Shown one piece after another: positions 16,723 through 24,324 of a DNA stretch of 64,000 bases; the first letter of the stretch is position 1; the number at the start of each line of letters is the position of its first letter. The translations under genes were made by a program, and so were the position numbers. Below the pieces are notes generated by a model that worked only from the letters and a program-made list of their open reading frames with translations, did not search any database and had not been told where the DNA came from. Origin of the DNA: an uncultured Saprospiraceae bacterium (GTDB taxonomy: Bacteria > Bacteroidota > Bacteroidia > Chitinophagales > Saprospiraceae); the NCBI GenBank assembly GCA_937981555.1, contig CALJOK010000037.1:22623-86622 (forward strand), written 5' to 3'.

Positions 16723-16796
16723 ATTTGTAATAAATATTAATTTGCCTATCATTGACTTGGAAAACATTTAATAAAAATCATATAAAATTTATAAAG

Positions 16797-17279
16797 ATGA
16801 ATCAGAAACTTTTTCGAAAAATAACTCTAACTATTTTTGTACTAAGTTTTCTTCTAGGCTTGAATGTTCAATCAAATGCTCAAGTAGAAGTAAAACTAAA
16901 TCCACCTGCTGCACTTTTTGGATTTTTCCAAACTGGAATTGAATTTCCGATTGGAACTGATTTTGGTTTTGAAACAGAATTAATATTTTTTGCCATAGAT
17001 GGAGAAGTGGGAGGAGGTCTTTTATTACACGGGAAATATTATTTCAATCCTGATTTTGGTTCGGATAAAATTTATATTGGAGCACTTGCTGGAGCTTTAG
17101 GAGGAGATGGTGATTCATTTGGAGCCTTTGGATTTGAGGTAGGATATAAGTGGGTTGGGAAAAGAAATATTTTATTTGAGATAGGCGGTGGAGTAGGAAG
17201 AGCAACTTCTGATTTTGGTGTTCTACCTTATGGTAGATTAATGGTTGGTTATCGTTTTTTGAAAACAGAAAAGAATTAA
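16797..17279 (+). CDS. Small outer membrane barrel-like protein, paralog 1
   Basis: The protein has a signal peptide (ITLTIFVLSFLLGLNVQSNAQ) and about 135 mature residues of alternating glycine/aromatic strands (GGGLLLHGKYYF, FGFEVGYKWVGKRNILFEI, PYGRLMVGYRF), the pattern of an 8-strand outer membrane beta-barrel related to DUF3575-type proteins. I place the start at 16797, giving a normal signal peptide; an in-frame ATG 45 nt upstream would add a basic leader before it. It is followed by a close paralog and both have their own downstream hairpin. Function is unknown. It is not clearly part of the curli operon, because a terminator precedes it. Confidence 0.75.
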   Translation: MNQKLFRKITLTIFVLSFLLGLNVQSNAQVEVKLNPPAALFGFFQTGIEFPIGTDFGFETELIFFAIDGEVGGGLLLHGKYYFNPDFGSDKIYIGALAGALGGDGDSFGAFGFEVGYKWVGKRNILFEIGGGVGRATSDFGVLPYGRLMVGYRFLKTEKN

Positions 17280-17306
17280 AAAAATAATTCTAGATGGTTG
17301 AAATGT

Positions 17307-17345
17307 AAAATGCTTTTAAGATTTTTTTTTTCTTAAAAGCATTTT
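17307..17345 (+). terminator. Terminator after barrel paralog 1
   Basis: AAAATGCTTTTAAGA and its exact complement form a 15-bp stem around a run of nine T (17322-17330); a TTTTTA tail follows. It separates the two paralogs. Confidence 0.8.
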
Positions 17346-17372
17346 TAGATTTAATGTCAAAAATAATAAAGT

Positions 17373-17846
17373 ATGAAACCAAAACTAATTCATGTAATCA
17401 GACAGACAGTTTTTATTTTATCCCTTCTAAGCTTGAATGCTCAATCCAATGCTCAAGTAGATATAAAAATTAATCATATCGGTACGCTTTTAAATTTTTA
17501 TACAGGAGTATTTGAAATACCAGTAACTAAAAATTTTGGTTTGGAAACTGAATTGATAGTTATTGCAAATAAATTTGAAAAAGGTGGTGGAGTTATACTT
17601 CATGGGAAATATTATTTCGACCCAGTTGAAGGGAACGATAAGTTTTATGTTGGAATGATGTCAGGAGGTTTCGGAACAGAAGAAGTCACCGCAGGTTTTG
17701 GTTTTGAACTAGGATATAAATGGCTGGGCAAAAGGAATGTAATATTTGAAATAGGTTATGGCGGGGGAAAAATTACTTCTGGAACCACCGTTGTGCCTTA
17801 TGGTCGAATTATGTTTGGATATCGTTTTTCTAAAAAAAGAAAATAA
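17373..17846 (+). CDS. Small outer membrane barrel-like protein, paralog 2
   Basis: This 157-residue protein is a tandem paralog of the preceding one. Shared blocks include the LNAQSNAQV signal-peptide end, GLETELIVIA/FGFETELIFFA, HGKYYF, GFELGYKWLGKRNVIFEIG and PYGRIMFGYRF, which place conserved strands at the same spacing. The signal peptide is MKPKLIHVIRQTVFILSLLSLNAQSNAQ. It is predicted to be an outer membrane beta-barrel. The duplication looks old, since the sequences differ through the first third. No function can be assigned. Confidence 0.75.
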   Translation: MKPKLIHVIRQTVFILSLLSLNAQSNAQVDIKINHIGTLLNFYTGVFEIPVTKNFGLETELIVIANKFEKGGGVILHGKYYFDPVEGNDKFYVGMMSGGFGTEEVTAGFGFELGYKWLGKRNVIFEIGYGGGKITSGTTVVPYGRIMFGYRFSKKRK

Positions 17847-18037
17847 TTAATGGTGATTAGAATCTCGTGCTATAATTTTCATTTTGACTTTATGACAAAT
17901 GATAGATCTAATTAGTTAAGCTGTTTCTTAACTGGAAGAAAAGTGTAGATGTTTGCAATAAAAATGCTAATCTAATATCGTAAGCTGCTCTAATTTTATG
18001 GTGAATTAAATGAAAATTTTTTATCCATAAAAAACCA

Positions 18038-18985
18038 ATGATTATGTGTACTTACGATTCAAAAGAATTTAGTTCTAAATTAGACCCCGTAAAATTTAAA
18101 CCCCTTTTTCAAATCAAACCTCTTTACCATGCTGCTGCTATTGCATATAATTGGTTGTTAATTGGTGCAGTAATTTATTTGAATGTGCTTTTTCCTTCCT
18201 TTTGGTTGTATTTTTTATCAGTAATTATTATTGGAGCACGTATGCACGCATTAGCAATTTTGATGCATGACGCTTCGCATTTTCGTTTTTTGAAAAATAG
18301 AAAATGGAATGATTGGATTACTAATATTACAATCATGTATCCGATTTTTACTTCCATAGAAAAATATCGAAACAATCATTTAGCCCATCATCAACATTTG
18401 AATACTAATCATGATCCTGATTGGGTAGCAAAATTAGATGTTCGTGAATTCACTTTTCCAAAATCGAAAACGGAGTTTGTGATTACCGTACTTTCCTATT
18501 TAGTTTTTTATCAAGGGGTTTTGGATGTGTTTTGGTTTCTAAGAAGGTTTGGAGGAGCGCCAATGAAACAGTATGCTGGAACGGAAAGTAAACCTTTGAA
18601 AATCGGATTTTATATAATTCTTTTTGGAGCATTGACTTTTTTGGGAGGATGGAAATATTGGTTGTTGTTTTGGATCGTGCCATGGTTGACTACTTTTTTT
18701 ATGTTTCAATATATTAGAAGTGTGGCCGAACATTTTGGTGATTTGGCTCGTGATCATGAATTGAATTCTTCTCGAACAGTAAAGACTTCCTACATTGAAA
18801 GGTTTTTTATTGCACCTCATAATGTGGGATATCATTTAGAACATCACCTTTTTCCTGGAGTACCATTTTACAATCTTCCCAAGTTACATCGATTATTGAT
18901 GGAGCAGAATGATTATAGTGAAAATGCACATATCACCCAAGGGTATACAACAGGATTGTTTAGTGAATTTAGTAGATCGAGTTAA
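18038..18985 (+). CDS. Membrane fatty acid desaturase family protein
   Basis: The 315-residue integral membrane protein has the three histidine clusters of the fatty acid desaturase/hydroxylase superfamily: HDASH near residue 78, HLAHHQH near 111, and HLEHHLFPGVPF near 267, which bind a diiron centre. Four membrane segments surround these boxes (for example YLNVLFPSFWLYFLSVIIIGA). The arrangement suits a delta-type desaturase or related oxidase acting on lipids or carotenoid/sphingolipid-like substrates; the exact substrate cannot be read. A second ATG two codons later is an equally possible start. It ends in a strong GNRA-loop terminator. Confidence 0.85.
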   Translation: MIMCTYDSKEFSSKLDPVKFKPLFQIKPLYHAAAIAYNWLLIGAVIYLNVLFPSFWLYFLSVIIIGARMHALAILMHDASHFRFLKNRKWNDWITNITIMYPIFTSIEKYRNNHLAHHQHLNTNHDPDWVAKLDVREFTFPKSKTEFVITVLSYLVFYQGVLDVFWFLRRFGGAPMKQYAGTESKPLKIGFYIILFGALTFLGGWKYWLLFWIVPWLTTFFMFQYIRSVAEHFGDLARDHELNSSRTVKTSYIERFFIAPHNVGYHLEHHLFPGVPFYNLPKLHRLLMEQNDYSENAHITQGYTTGLFSEFSRSS

Positions 18986-19020
18986 TTGATTTAAGCAATC
19001 GTATAAAATTAAATATTCGA

Positions 19021-19049
19021 AGCAGTTATGAAAATAACTGCTTTTTTTA
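19021..19049 (+). terminator. Terminator with GAAA tetraloop
   Basis: AGCAGTTAT and ATAACTGCT enclose a GAAA tetraloop, followed by a run of seven T. It is an unusually compact intrinsic terminator for the desaturase gene. Confidence 0.9.
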
Positions 19050-19056
19050 TTTAAAA

Positions 19057-19075
19057 AACAATACATTTACATTTT
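19057..19075 (+). promoter_or_regulatory. Repeated AACAATACATTTACA word upstream of a Gfo/Idh/MocA gene
   Basis: The word AACAATACATTTACATTTT ends 21 nt before the start codon of the oxidoreductase gene. The same 15-19 nt word is found before a PAP2 gene (44015-44033) and, on the minus strand, before an M15 peptidase gene (55193-55179). TACATTTAC resembles the TAnnTTTG -7 element with a changed last base, so this is a candidate promoter box. Confidence 0.4.
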
Positions 19076-19096
19076 TCATAAAACGAATAATTCAAA

Positions 19097-20104
19097 ATGG
19101 ATTCAGAAAATAAATCACTTCGATGGGGGATTTTAGGTTTAGGGAAAATTTCAAATCAGTTTGTCAATGATTTGAAATTAATTGAAGACATTTCAATTGT
19201 CGCTTGTGCTTCTCGATCCATCTCCAATGCTATAAATTTTGCGGGACAGCATGAAATTGGGAAAAGTTACGGAAGTTATCAAGAGCTTTTTGAAGATGAT
19301 GAAGTAGATATTATATATATCGGAACTACCCATGATGCACATGCTGAACTTAGTATTGAGGCTATGAAAAATGGTAAGCATGTGCTTTGTGAAAAACCTT
19401 TGGCGATCAATCGAAAAGATGTGCAAAGAATGGTGGATGCTTCTCGTAAGTATAATGTTTTTTTAATGGAAGCATTTTGGGCAAGATTCAATCCAACGAT
19501 TCGTGCAGTTTTAAATCAGGTGAAAAATAAATCAATCGGAGAAGTAAATTATTTGAACGTTGATTTTACTTTTGCTCGAAAGGATGCAGATGATAGTCGA
19601 ATGTTAAATATGGAATACGGAGGAGGTTCGTTGATGGACATGGGAGTGTATCCAGTTTTTCTAGCTTATGTTATTTTTGGGAAACCAGAACAAATTTTAG
19701 CCACCAGTCGGATGCATACTACAGGTGCTGATTTACAGACCTCAGCTATTTTTAAATACAAAAATGGAATGGCGAATATAATGAGCGGGTTTGTTTCTCA
19801 ATCAGATATGATGGCTAGAATTTACGGAACAGAAGGACGGATTTATATTGATCCTGTCTGGCATGAGTCAGAAAGTTACACGATCATAAAAGGAAACAAA
19901 GGAGATGAAAATGGATACGAAGAAAAAAAATATACGCTGCCAAAACTCGGAAAAGGTTACACGTATGAAATCGAAGAATGCAAAAAATGTATTTCCCAAA
20001 ATAAAATAGAAAGTGATTTATGGTCGCATCAAAATAGTTTAGACTTGATGGAAATCACGGATGAGATTCGAAATCAAATAGGTTTGAAGTATCCTTTTGA
20101 ATAA
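19097..20104 (+). CDS. Gfo/Idh/MocA-family NAD(P)-dependent oxidoreductase
   Basis: The 335-residue enzyme begins with a Rossmann motif (RWGILGLGKISNQFV) and has the family signature EKPLAINRKDVQRMVDA with the lysine that follows the HVLCEKP strand, then the C-terminal alpha/beta domain starting at GEVNYLNVDFTF and the GGGSLMDMGVYP motif. It is most like the trans-1,2-dihydrobenzene-1,2-diol/ D-xylose dehydrogenase subgroup (MEAFWARFNP). It is cytoplasmic and uses a sugar or polyol-like substrate. No neighbouring sugar genes give a firmer assignment. Confidence 0.9.
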   Translation: MDSENKSLRWGILGLGKISNQFVNDLKLIEDISIVACASRSISNAINFAGQHEIGKSYGSYQELFEDDEVDIIYIGTTHDAHAELSIEAMKNGKHVLCEKPLAINRKDVQRMVDASRKYNVFLMEAFWARFNPTIRAVLNQVKNKSIGEVNYLNVDFTFARKDADDSRMLNMEYGGGSLMDMGVYPVFLAYVIFGKPEQILATSRMHTTGADLQTSAIFKYKNGMANIMSGFVSQSDMMARIYGTEGRIYIDPVWHESESYTIIKGNKGDENGYEEKKYTLPKLGKGYTYEIEECKKCISQNKIESDLWSHQNSLDLMEITDEIRNQIGLKYPFE

Positions 20105-20219
20105 AATTTCTTAATGAAATCGATCAAGGAAAATGGAAAGAAGAAACATCTAGAAAAAGTAATTGAAGGCATCGATAGAATTGTCTGATATACTTTAGAA
20201 AAAAGATAAGTAATTACCT

Positions 20220-20819
20220 TTATCCAAAAACTAAAAAGAACACCAACATCAAAATGATAAAAAGTAAGAAGATGATTAACTTGGGATATTGTCTTGTTTT
20301 TTGAATATGCAATTCAGCTTCTGCTAATTTATTTTTGGTCGTTAGAATTAAAGCTCTATTTTTTTCTCGAATCACTTCTTGTTGCTTGATCAAGTGATTG
20401 GTCAAAACTCGAATGAAGACATCATCTGATTCAATCGCTTTGAGTTGATTGATGGTTAGAACTTTTACTTGAAGTGGGGTAGTGGCAATCACATCGGCAG
20501 AACGAGAAGTATTTTCCATCAATGCCATCGCTCCAAAATAATCACCTGCATGATTTTCCGCTAATTTTACATTGTCTTTAAAAATATCAACTGATCCTTT
20601 TTCAATAAAAAAAATAGCATCACCAAAACTGCCTTCTTTGATGATAAAATCTCCTTTGGAGTATGTTTTACTAATCAAATGGTTACCAAGATTTTGTAAT
20701 TGATCTTTAGAAAGGCCTGCAAAGAGTTGGCTGTTTTCCCAAGAAGAAAAAACATCATTTTGATGAGAAGAGATATTTGAATTTGAGTTTTTCAAGTTGT
20801 TTATGTTTGTTTTAGTCAA
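20220..20819 (-). CDS. Membrane-anchored cyclic nucleotide-binding domain protein
   Basis: The 199-residue product has a CAP-family cNMP-binding beta-roll at about residues 28-145 (LFAGLSKDQLQNLG, YSKGDFIIKEGSFGDAIFFIEKGSVDIF, GDYFGAMALMENTSRSADV) and a C-terminal transmembrane helix (LIIFLLFIILMLVFFLVFG). There is no helix-turn-helix, so it is not a CRP-type transcription factor. In the phosphate-binding cassette the arginine of SRSADV is kept but the ribose-contacting glutamate of the usual FGE motif is alanine (FGA), so nucleotide binding may be altered. It is the last gene of a minus-strand run with an MBOAT acyltransferase and MoaD-like protein, 25 nt after the latter. Its target is unknown. 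Confidence 0.85.
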   Translation of the reverse strand: MTKTNINNLKNSNSNISSHQNDVFSSWENSQLFAGLSKDQLQNLGNHLISKTYSKGDFIIKEGSFGDAIFFIEKGSVDIFKDNVKLAENHAGDYFGAMALMENTSRSADVIATTPLQVKVLTINQLKAIESDDVFIRVLTNHLIKQQEVIREKNRALILTTKNKLAEAELHIQKTRQYPKLIIFLLFIILMLVFFLVFG

Positions 20820-20844
20820 ATATTAATTGACTTTTTTTCTACGA

Positions 20845-21117
20845 TTATCCACCACTTAATGCCTGCATGATGAACACTTCACTTTTGCTATCTAAAGCAT
20901 CAGTCATCTTTTCTCTATCTAGAATTAGGTCACCATTTACAAAAATATTGATATGCTTTCGTAAAACTCCTTGATCATCAATAAGGAAGTTTTTGATGCC
21001 AGAATACTTTATTTCAATTTTTTCTAACACTTCATTTACATTTTTTCCTTCTACCTCGAGATCATCGAGGTCAGGATAAAATCGTTTTAAAGCGGAAGTG
21101 AATTTTATGATTGCCAT
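20845..21117 (-). CDS. MoaD/ThiS-like beta-grasp sulfur carrier protein
   Basis: The 90-residue ubiquitin-like protein ends in GG, the terminus that is adenylated and thiocarboxylated by E1-like enzymes in molybdopterin, thiamine and other sulfur-transfer pathways. The pattern (IKFTSALKRFYPDLDDLEVEG, NIFVNGDLI, EVFIMQALSGG) resembles stand-alone MoaD family proteins. It is placed 46 nt after an SGNH-like gene and 25 nt before a cNMP-binding gene, away from other cofactor genes. No E1-like (MoeB/ThiF) or MoaE gene is visible in the window, so its pathway is open. Confidence 0.8.
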   Translation of the reverse strand: MAIIKFTSALKRFYPDLDDLEVEGKNVNEVLEKIEIKYSGIKNFLIDDQGVLRKHINIFVNGDLILDREKMTDALDSKSEVFIMQALSGG

Positions 21118-21163
21118 TGATTTGTTTTTATTGAACTATTCAAATTTACAAAAAAGAATAACC

Positions 21164-22102
21164 TTATTCTTTTTTGAAGGGAATTACTTCCAGCAATTTT
21201 TTATTGAAAATTTCCACTCCTTTTTGATTCAAATGATGCGCATCAAAAAAGTGTAAAGAATCGGTTAGTTCAATCATTTTATTGAAGTTTGAATATTCTC
21301 CATAACTGTTTATTAAACTGTCAAATTCAGATAAGTTGGAAAAGCTATTATAATAATCTGAAGTGATTGGAGCTTGAACTAAATAAACTTTTGTTCCACT
21401 TTTTTCTAAAGATTCAATGTTCTTTTGAAAAGTTGCCAATTGTTTTTTCTTAAAAACAAGTTCCTGAGTTTTAGATGATTTTGGCTTAAAATTACTTTTT
21501 ATTTTTTCGACGAAACCCCCTGGGATGTATCGATCATTTCCAATTATTATCTCTCCTTGCTTTTTATGTTTTTGGAAAAAAAACTGTCGATAACTACTGA
21601 AAATCAATGAGTTATATATTTTAATGTGATTATAGTTTGTCGCCATTTTTAGCGAAGCGAAATCATTCTGGTCATTTGAAATTAAATCCATCGACGACTC
21701 AATTCCATCAATGGTAAAGGCGATTGGGTATACTTCGTAAATCGTAATGGTAGGATTTAACTGATTTAAATATCGATTTAAAAGTACTTCTGTTTGAATT
21801 GGAGTTTGTGCAAGAGAACCTAAGTTGAAACTTGTAAGATCATTGTTATAGAAAACTCGATTATCAAATCCTCGATAGGTATGAGATGATCCAAGAAATA
21901 AAATATCCACATTTTTGACATTTTTTACTTCTTCAAATCTATTCAAAGAATGTCCTGCTCCACCTGAATTATAAATTAAATTTTTAGTCCATTTAGAAGG
22001 AAGAATTTCACCCAATAAGCAAATAGCTACGATGTAAAATGCCAAAGCAAAAACCGAAAACCAAAAAGCATTTTTTGTGAAATGAATGATTTCTTTTTTC
22101 AT
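21164..22102 (-). CDS. SGNH-like membrane-anchored protein, MBOAT partner
   Basis: The 312-residue protein has an N-terminal membrane segment (FWFSVFALAFYIVAICLLG) and then features of an SGNH-type esterase/acyltransferase: DILFLGSSHTYRGF (nucleophile serine block) and FFDAHHLNQKGVEIF (D-x-x-H block). In alginate and similar polysaccharide systems an SGNH-fold protein (AlgJ/AlgX-like) receives the acyl group relayed by a membrane O-acyltransferase. Here the gene starts 3 nt after an MBOAT gene, which strongly suggests that pairing. The middle is not well conserved, so I cannot name a specific member. Confidence 0.75.
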   Translation of the reverse strand: MKKEIIHFTKNAFWFSVFALAFYIVAICLLGEILPSKWTKNLIYNSGGAGHSLNRFEEVKNVKNVDILFLGSSHTYRGFDNRVFYNNDLTSFNLGSLAQTPIQTEVLLNRYLNQLNPTITIYEVYPIAFTIDGIESSMDLISNDQNDFASLKMATNYNHIKIYNSLIFSSYRQFFFQKHKKQGEIIIGNDRYIPGGFVEKIKSNFKPKSSKTQELVFKKKQLATFQKNIESLEKSGTKVYLVQAPITSDYYNSFSNLSEFDSLINSYGEYSNFNKMIELTDSLHFFDAHHLNQKGVEIFNKKLLEVIPFKKE

Positions 22103-22105
22103 GTT

Positions 22106-23551
22106 TTAAAATTGAAAATAGATAAATGGACTTTCCTCCGTGGACATAAACATTCCGATTGTAAAAATCAAAAATGCATAAAATGACCAACGTATGTATT
22201 TTTTCCAACTCAAAAATATTCGCTCAATAGCATATTCACCTTCTCTGCCCATCCATTCAATAACGACAAAAAACAAGATTAACCCCAACATGATTTTTGT
22301 GTTTCCATCGTACCAAGGAGAATTAAAAAGGGAGGTGGAAAATATCTTTGAAAAACATTCCAACGCATGATCTAAGTTTTCTGCACGAAAAAATACCCAA
22401 GCCAAAACAGCCAAACTAAAAGTGAAAAGCATTTGGTGAAATTCATAAAAACTTGGAAGCTTTTTCCCTTTTGCCACTATCTCCAAATGGTTCCTGTTTT
22501 TTCCAAAAAGGAAAAGCGGTAAAAAGTAAATAGCATTTAATGCACCCCAAGCTATAAATGTCCAATTCGCTCCATGCCAAAATCCACTCACTAAAAAAAT
22601 GATAAAAGTGTTTCGAATTTTCATTGAAGTGCCACCTTGACTTCCACCCAAAGGGATGTATAAATAATCTCGAAACCAAGTAGAAAGTGAAATATGCCAA
22701 CGTCGCCAAAACTCCGCCATGTCTCTTGAGAAATATGGAAAGGCAAAATTTCTTTTCAAGTTAAATCCAAAAAGTCGAGACGTTCCAATCGCAATATCTG
22801 AGTAGCCTGAGAAGTCTCCATAAATTTGAAAAGCAAAAGCTGCTGCTGCTAAAAGTATAGTACTTCCAGAATGTTCAGGGGAATTATTGAAAATGTGATT
22901 AGCATATTCTGCACAATTATCTGCGATAACCATTTTTTTAAAAAGCCCCCAAAGTATTTGTCGAAGTCCATCGACTGCTTGATGATAATTGAAATTTCTT
23001 TTGGCTAAAAATTGAGGAAGTAGATTGGAAGCTCGTTCAATTGGCCCAGCCACTAGTTGAGGGAAAAAGCTGACGAAGGCAAAAAAAGCAAAAATATCTT
23101 GAGTCGGTTCGAGTTTTTTTTTGTAAACATCAATAGTGTAACTCAAGGTTTGGAAAGTGTAAAAACTAATTCCAACTGGAAGAATTATTTTCAATCGAAT
23201 TGGTTCAATATTTTGACCAAGGAGTGTAAATGCATCTGAAAAACTTTGGGCGAAAAAATTAAAATATTTGAAGAATCCAAGGAAACCTAAATTAACCAAA
23301 ATGCTCAGCCATAAAAAAAACTTCCTACGATTTTGATCCTGAGTTTTGGACAATTGAAGTCCAATCCAAAAATCAACACTTGAACTAAATGCAATTAATG
23401 ATAAAAATCGCCAATCCCACCAACCATAAAAAAAATAACTCACTAAAATGAGAAACGCATTTTGGTGAGTTATTTTTTCATTTGAAATTAACCAATAAAT
23501 AGCGAAAACTATTGGTAGGAAAATTCCAAATTCGATGGAGTTGAATAACAT
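22106..23551 (-). CDS. MBOAT family O-acyltransferase (AlgI/DltB-like)
   Basis: The 481-residue polytopic protein moves acyl groups across the cytoplasmic membrane onto an extracytoplasmic acceptor. Diagnostic segments are FFPQLVAGPIERASNLLPQF, MAEFWRRWHISLSTWFRDYL with YIPLGG, and the catalytic-histidine block SGFWHGANWTFIAWG. About ten membrane segments are visible. Family length is 450-500, so it is complete. It is followed 3 nt later by an SGNH-like protein and preceded by a small secreted protein (23 nt), the arrangement of cell-surface polysaccharide acylation modules. No polysaccharide synthase is in the window, so the acceptor is unknown. Confidence 0.93.
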   Translation of the reverse strand: MLFNSIEFGIFLPIVFAIYWLISNEKITHQNAFLILVSYFFYGWWDWRFLSLIAFSSSVDFWIGLQLSKTQDQNRRKFFLWLSILVNLGFLGFFKYFNFFAQSFSDAFTLLGQNIEPIRLKIILPVGISFYTFQTLSYTIDVYKKKLEPTQDIFAFFAFVSFFPQLVAGPIERASNLLPQFLAKRNFNYHQAVDGLRQILWGLFKKMVIADNCAEYANHIFNNSPEHSGSTILLAAAAFAFQIYGDFSGYSDIAIGTSRLFGFNLKRNFAFPYFSRDMAEFWRRWHISLSTWFRDYLYIPLGGSQGGTSMKIRNTFIIFLVSGFWHGANWTFIAWGALNAIYFLPLFLFGKNRNHLEIVAKGKKLPSFYEFHQMLFTFSLAVLAWVFFRAENLDHALECFSKIFSTSLFNSPWYDGNTKIMLGLILFFVVIEWMGREGEYAIERIFLSWKKYIRWSFYAFLIFTIGMFMSTEESPFIYFQF

Positions 23552-23574
23552 AAATATTTAAATTCCGTCTGTAA

Positions 23575-24081
23575 TCAATTACTAATTTTAGCGATAAAGC
23601 CCTCCAGTTTTCCAGCTTTTCTTTTTTTCAAAAGCTTTGCTACTTTTCGATCTTTTTTTACGCCGAAGTCTTTTCCTTTTTCATAAAAGTCTAAAAAGTA
23701 ATTGAAGCCTGCTAAATTGCCGTCCATTTTATCAGCTTTATTCTCACCTTTTTCCAAGACATTTTTAGACCAACCTGCCATAAAAAGAATCATAAAATCT
23801 GTATTCTTTTTTGAATAATCCAAGACAAATGGATTAAGCTCGACGGTCACATTTGCAGAACCTGAAATCCATTTGACAAAATGAGCGTTGGCAGTTATTC
23901 TTTTTTTATGATCTAAAGAATGATTTCCCAACCAGTCAATTAATTTCAGAATTTCAGGTTCGATATTTTCGTAGTCTTCAGCATCTTCTAGTACAACATT
24001 TTCCAACATCTTCCAATCAACAGTTTGCGAAAAAAGAGAAGAAGAAAAAAGGAAGAGGAAAAAGAAAATTAAGTTTTTCAT
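23575..24081 (-). CDS. Small secreted protein upstream of the MBOAT gene
   Basis: The product has a signal peptide (NLIFFFLFLFSSSLFSQ) and about 150 mature residues rich in Lys and acidic residues, with a helical layout (EDYENIEPEILKLIDWLGNH; FMILFMAGWSKNVLEKG). I chose the ATG at 24081, because a longer in-frame reading adds 26 residues ahead of a normal signal peptide. It is the first gene of a minus-strand run of five that includes an MBOAT acyltransferase. No recognised domain. It may be an accessory periplasmic factor of the acylation module, which is inference from position only. Confidence 0.65.
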   Translation of the reverse strand: MKNLIFFFLFLFSSSLFSQTVDWKMLENVVLEDAEDYENIEPEILKLIDWLGNHSLDHKKRITANAHFVKWISGSANVTVELNPFVLDYSKKNTDFMILFMAGWSKNVLEKGENKADKMDGNLAGFNYFLDFYEKGKDFGVKKDRKVAKLLKKRKAGKLEGFIAKISN

Positions 24082-24311
24082 GTTTTTCTTTTTTATGAAA
24101 GAAAAAGATTTAATCTTTTTAAGTTTTAATATAGGTATTAGCACATGGAGGACTAACACCTCTATTTGTGATTATTTATTTGAGATCAAGTCCGTAAGAT
24201 AAGAAATGATCTAATTTTATTGGTTTAGATGATTATGTTTTTCCCAAAAAAATCTAACTATAAAATTCAATTGTTAGCCTTGTTTTTTTCCAATTTTAAA
24301 TTTCTAAAAAC

Positions 24312-24319
24312 TATCTTTG
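24312..24319 (+). promoter_or_regulatory. TATCTTTG -7 box directly upstream of guaA
   Basis: TATCTTTG fits the Bacteroidota TAnnTTTG -7 element exactly. It ends only 5 nt before the chosen guaA start codon, so the transcript would have almost no leader. No clear TTG -33 element is seen at the usual distance. Confidence 0.65.
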
Positions 24320-24324
24320 CGCCC

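Noticed and set aside
20114..20185. A 23-codon open frame after the Gfo/Idh/MocA gene
   Set aside because: Too short and Lys-rich with no recognised domain; could be a remnant of a gene end but this is not supportable.
20845..21117. MoaD-like protein as partner of the molybdopterin enzyme at the right edge
   Set aside because: The genes are about 43 kb apart with no shared operon and no other molybdopterin synthesis genes in the window.
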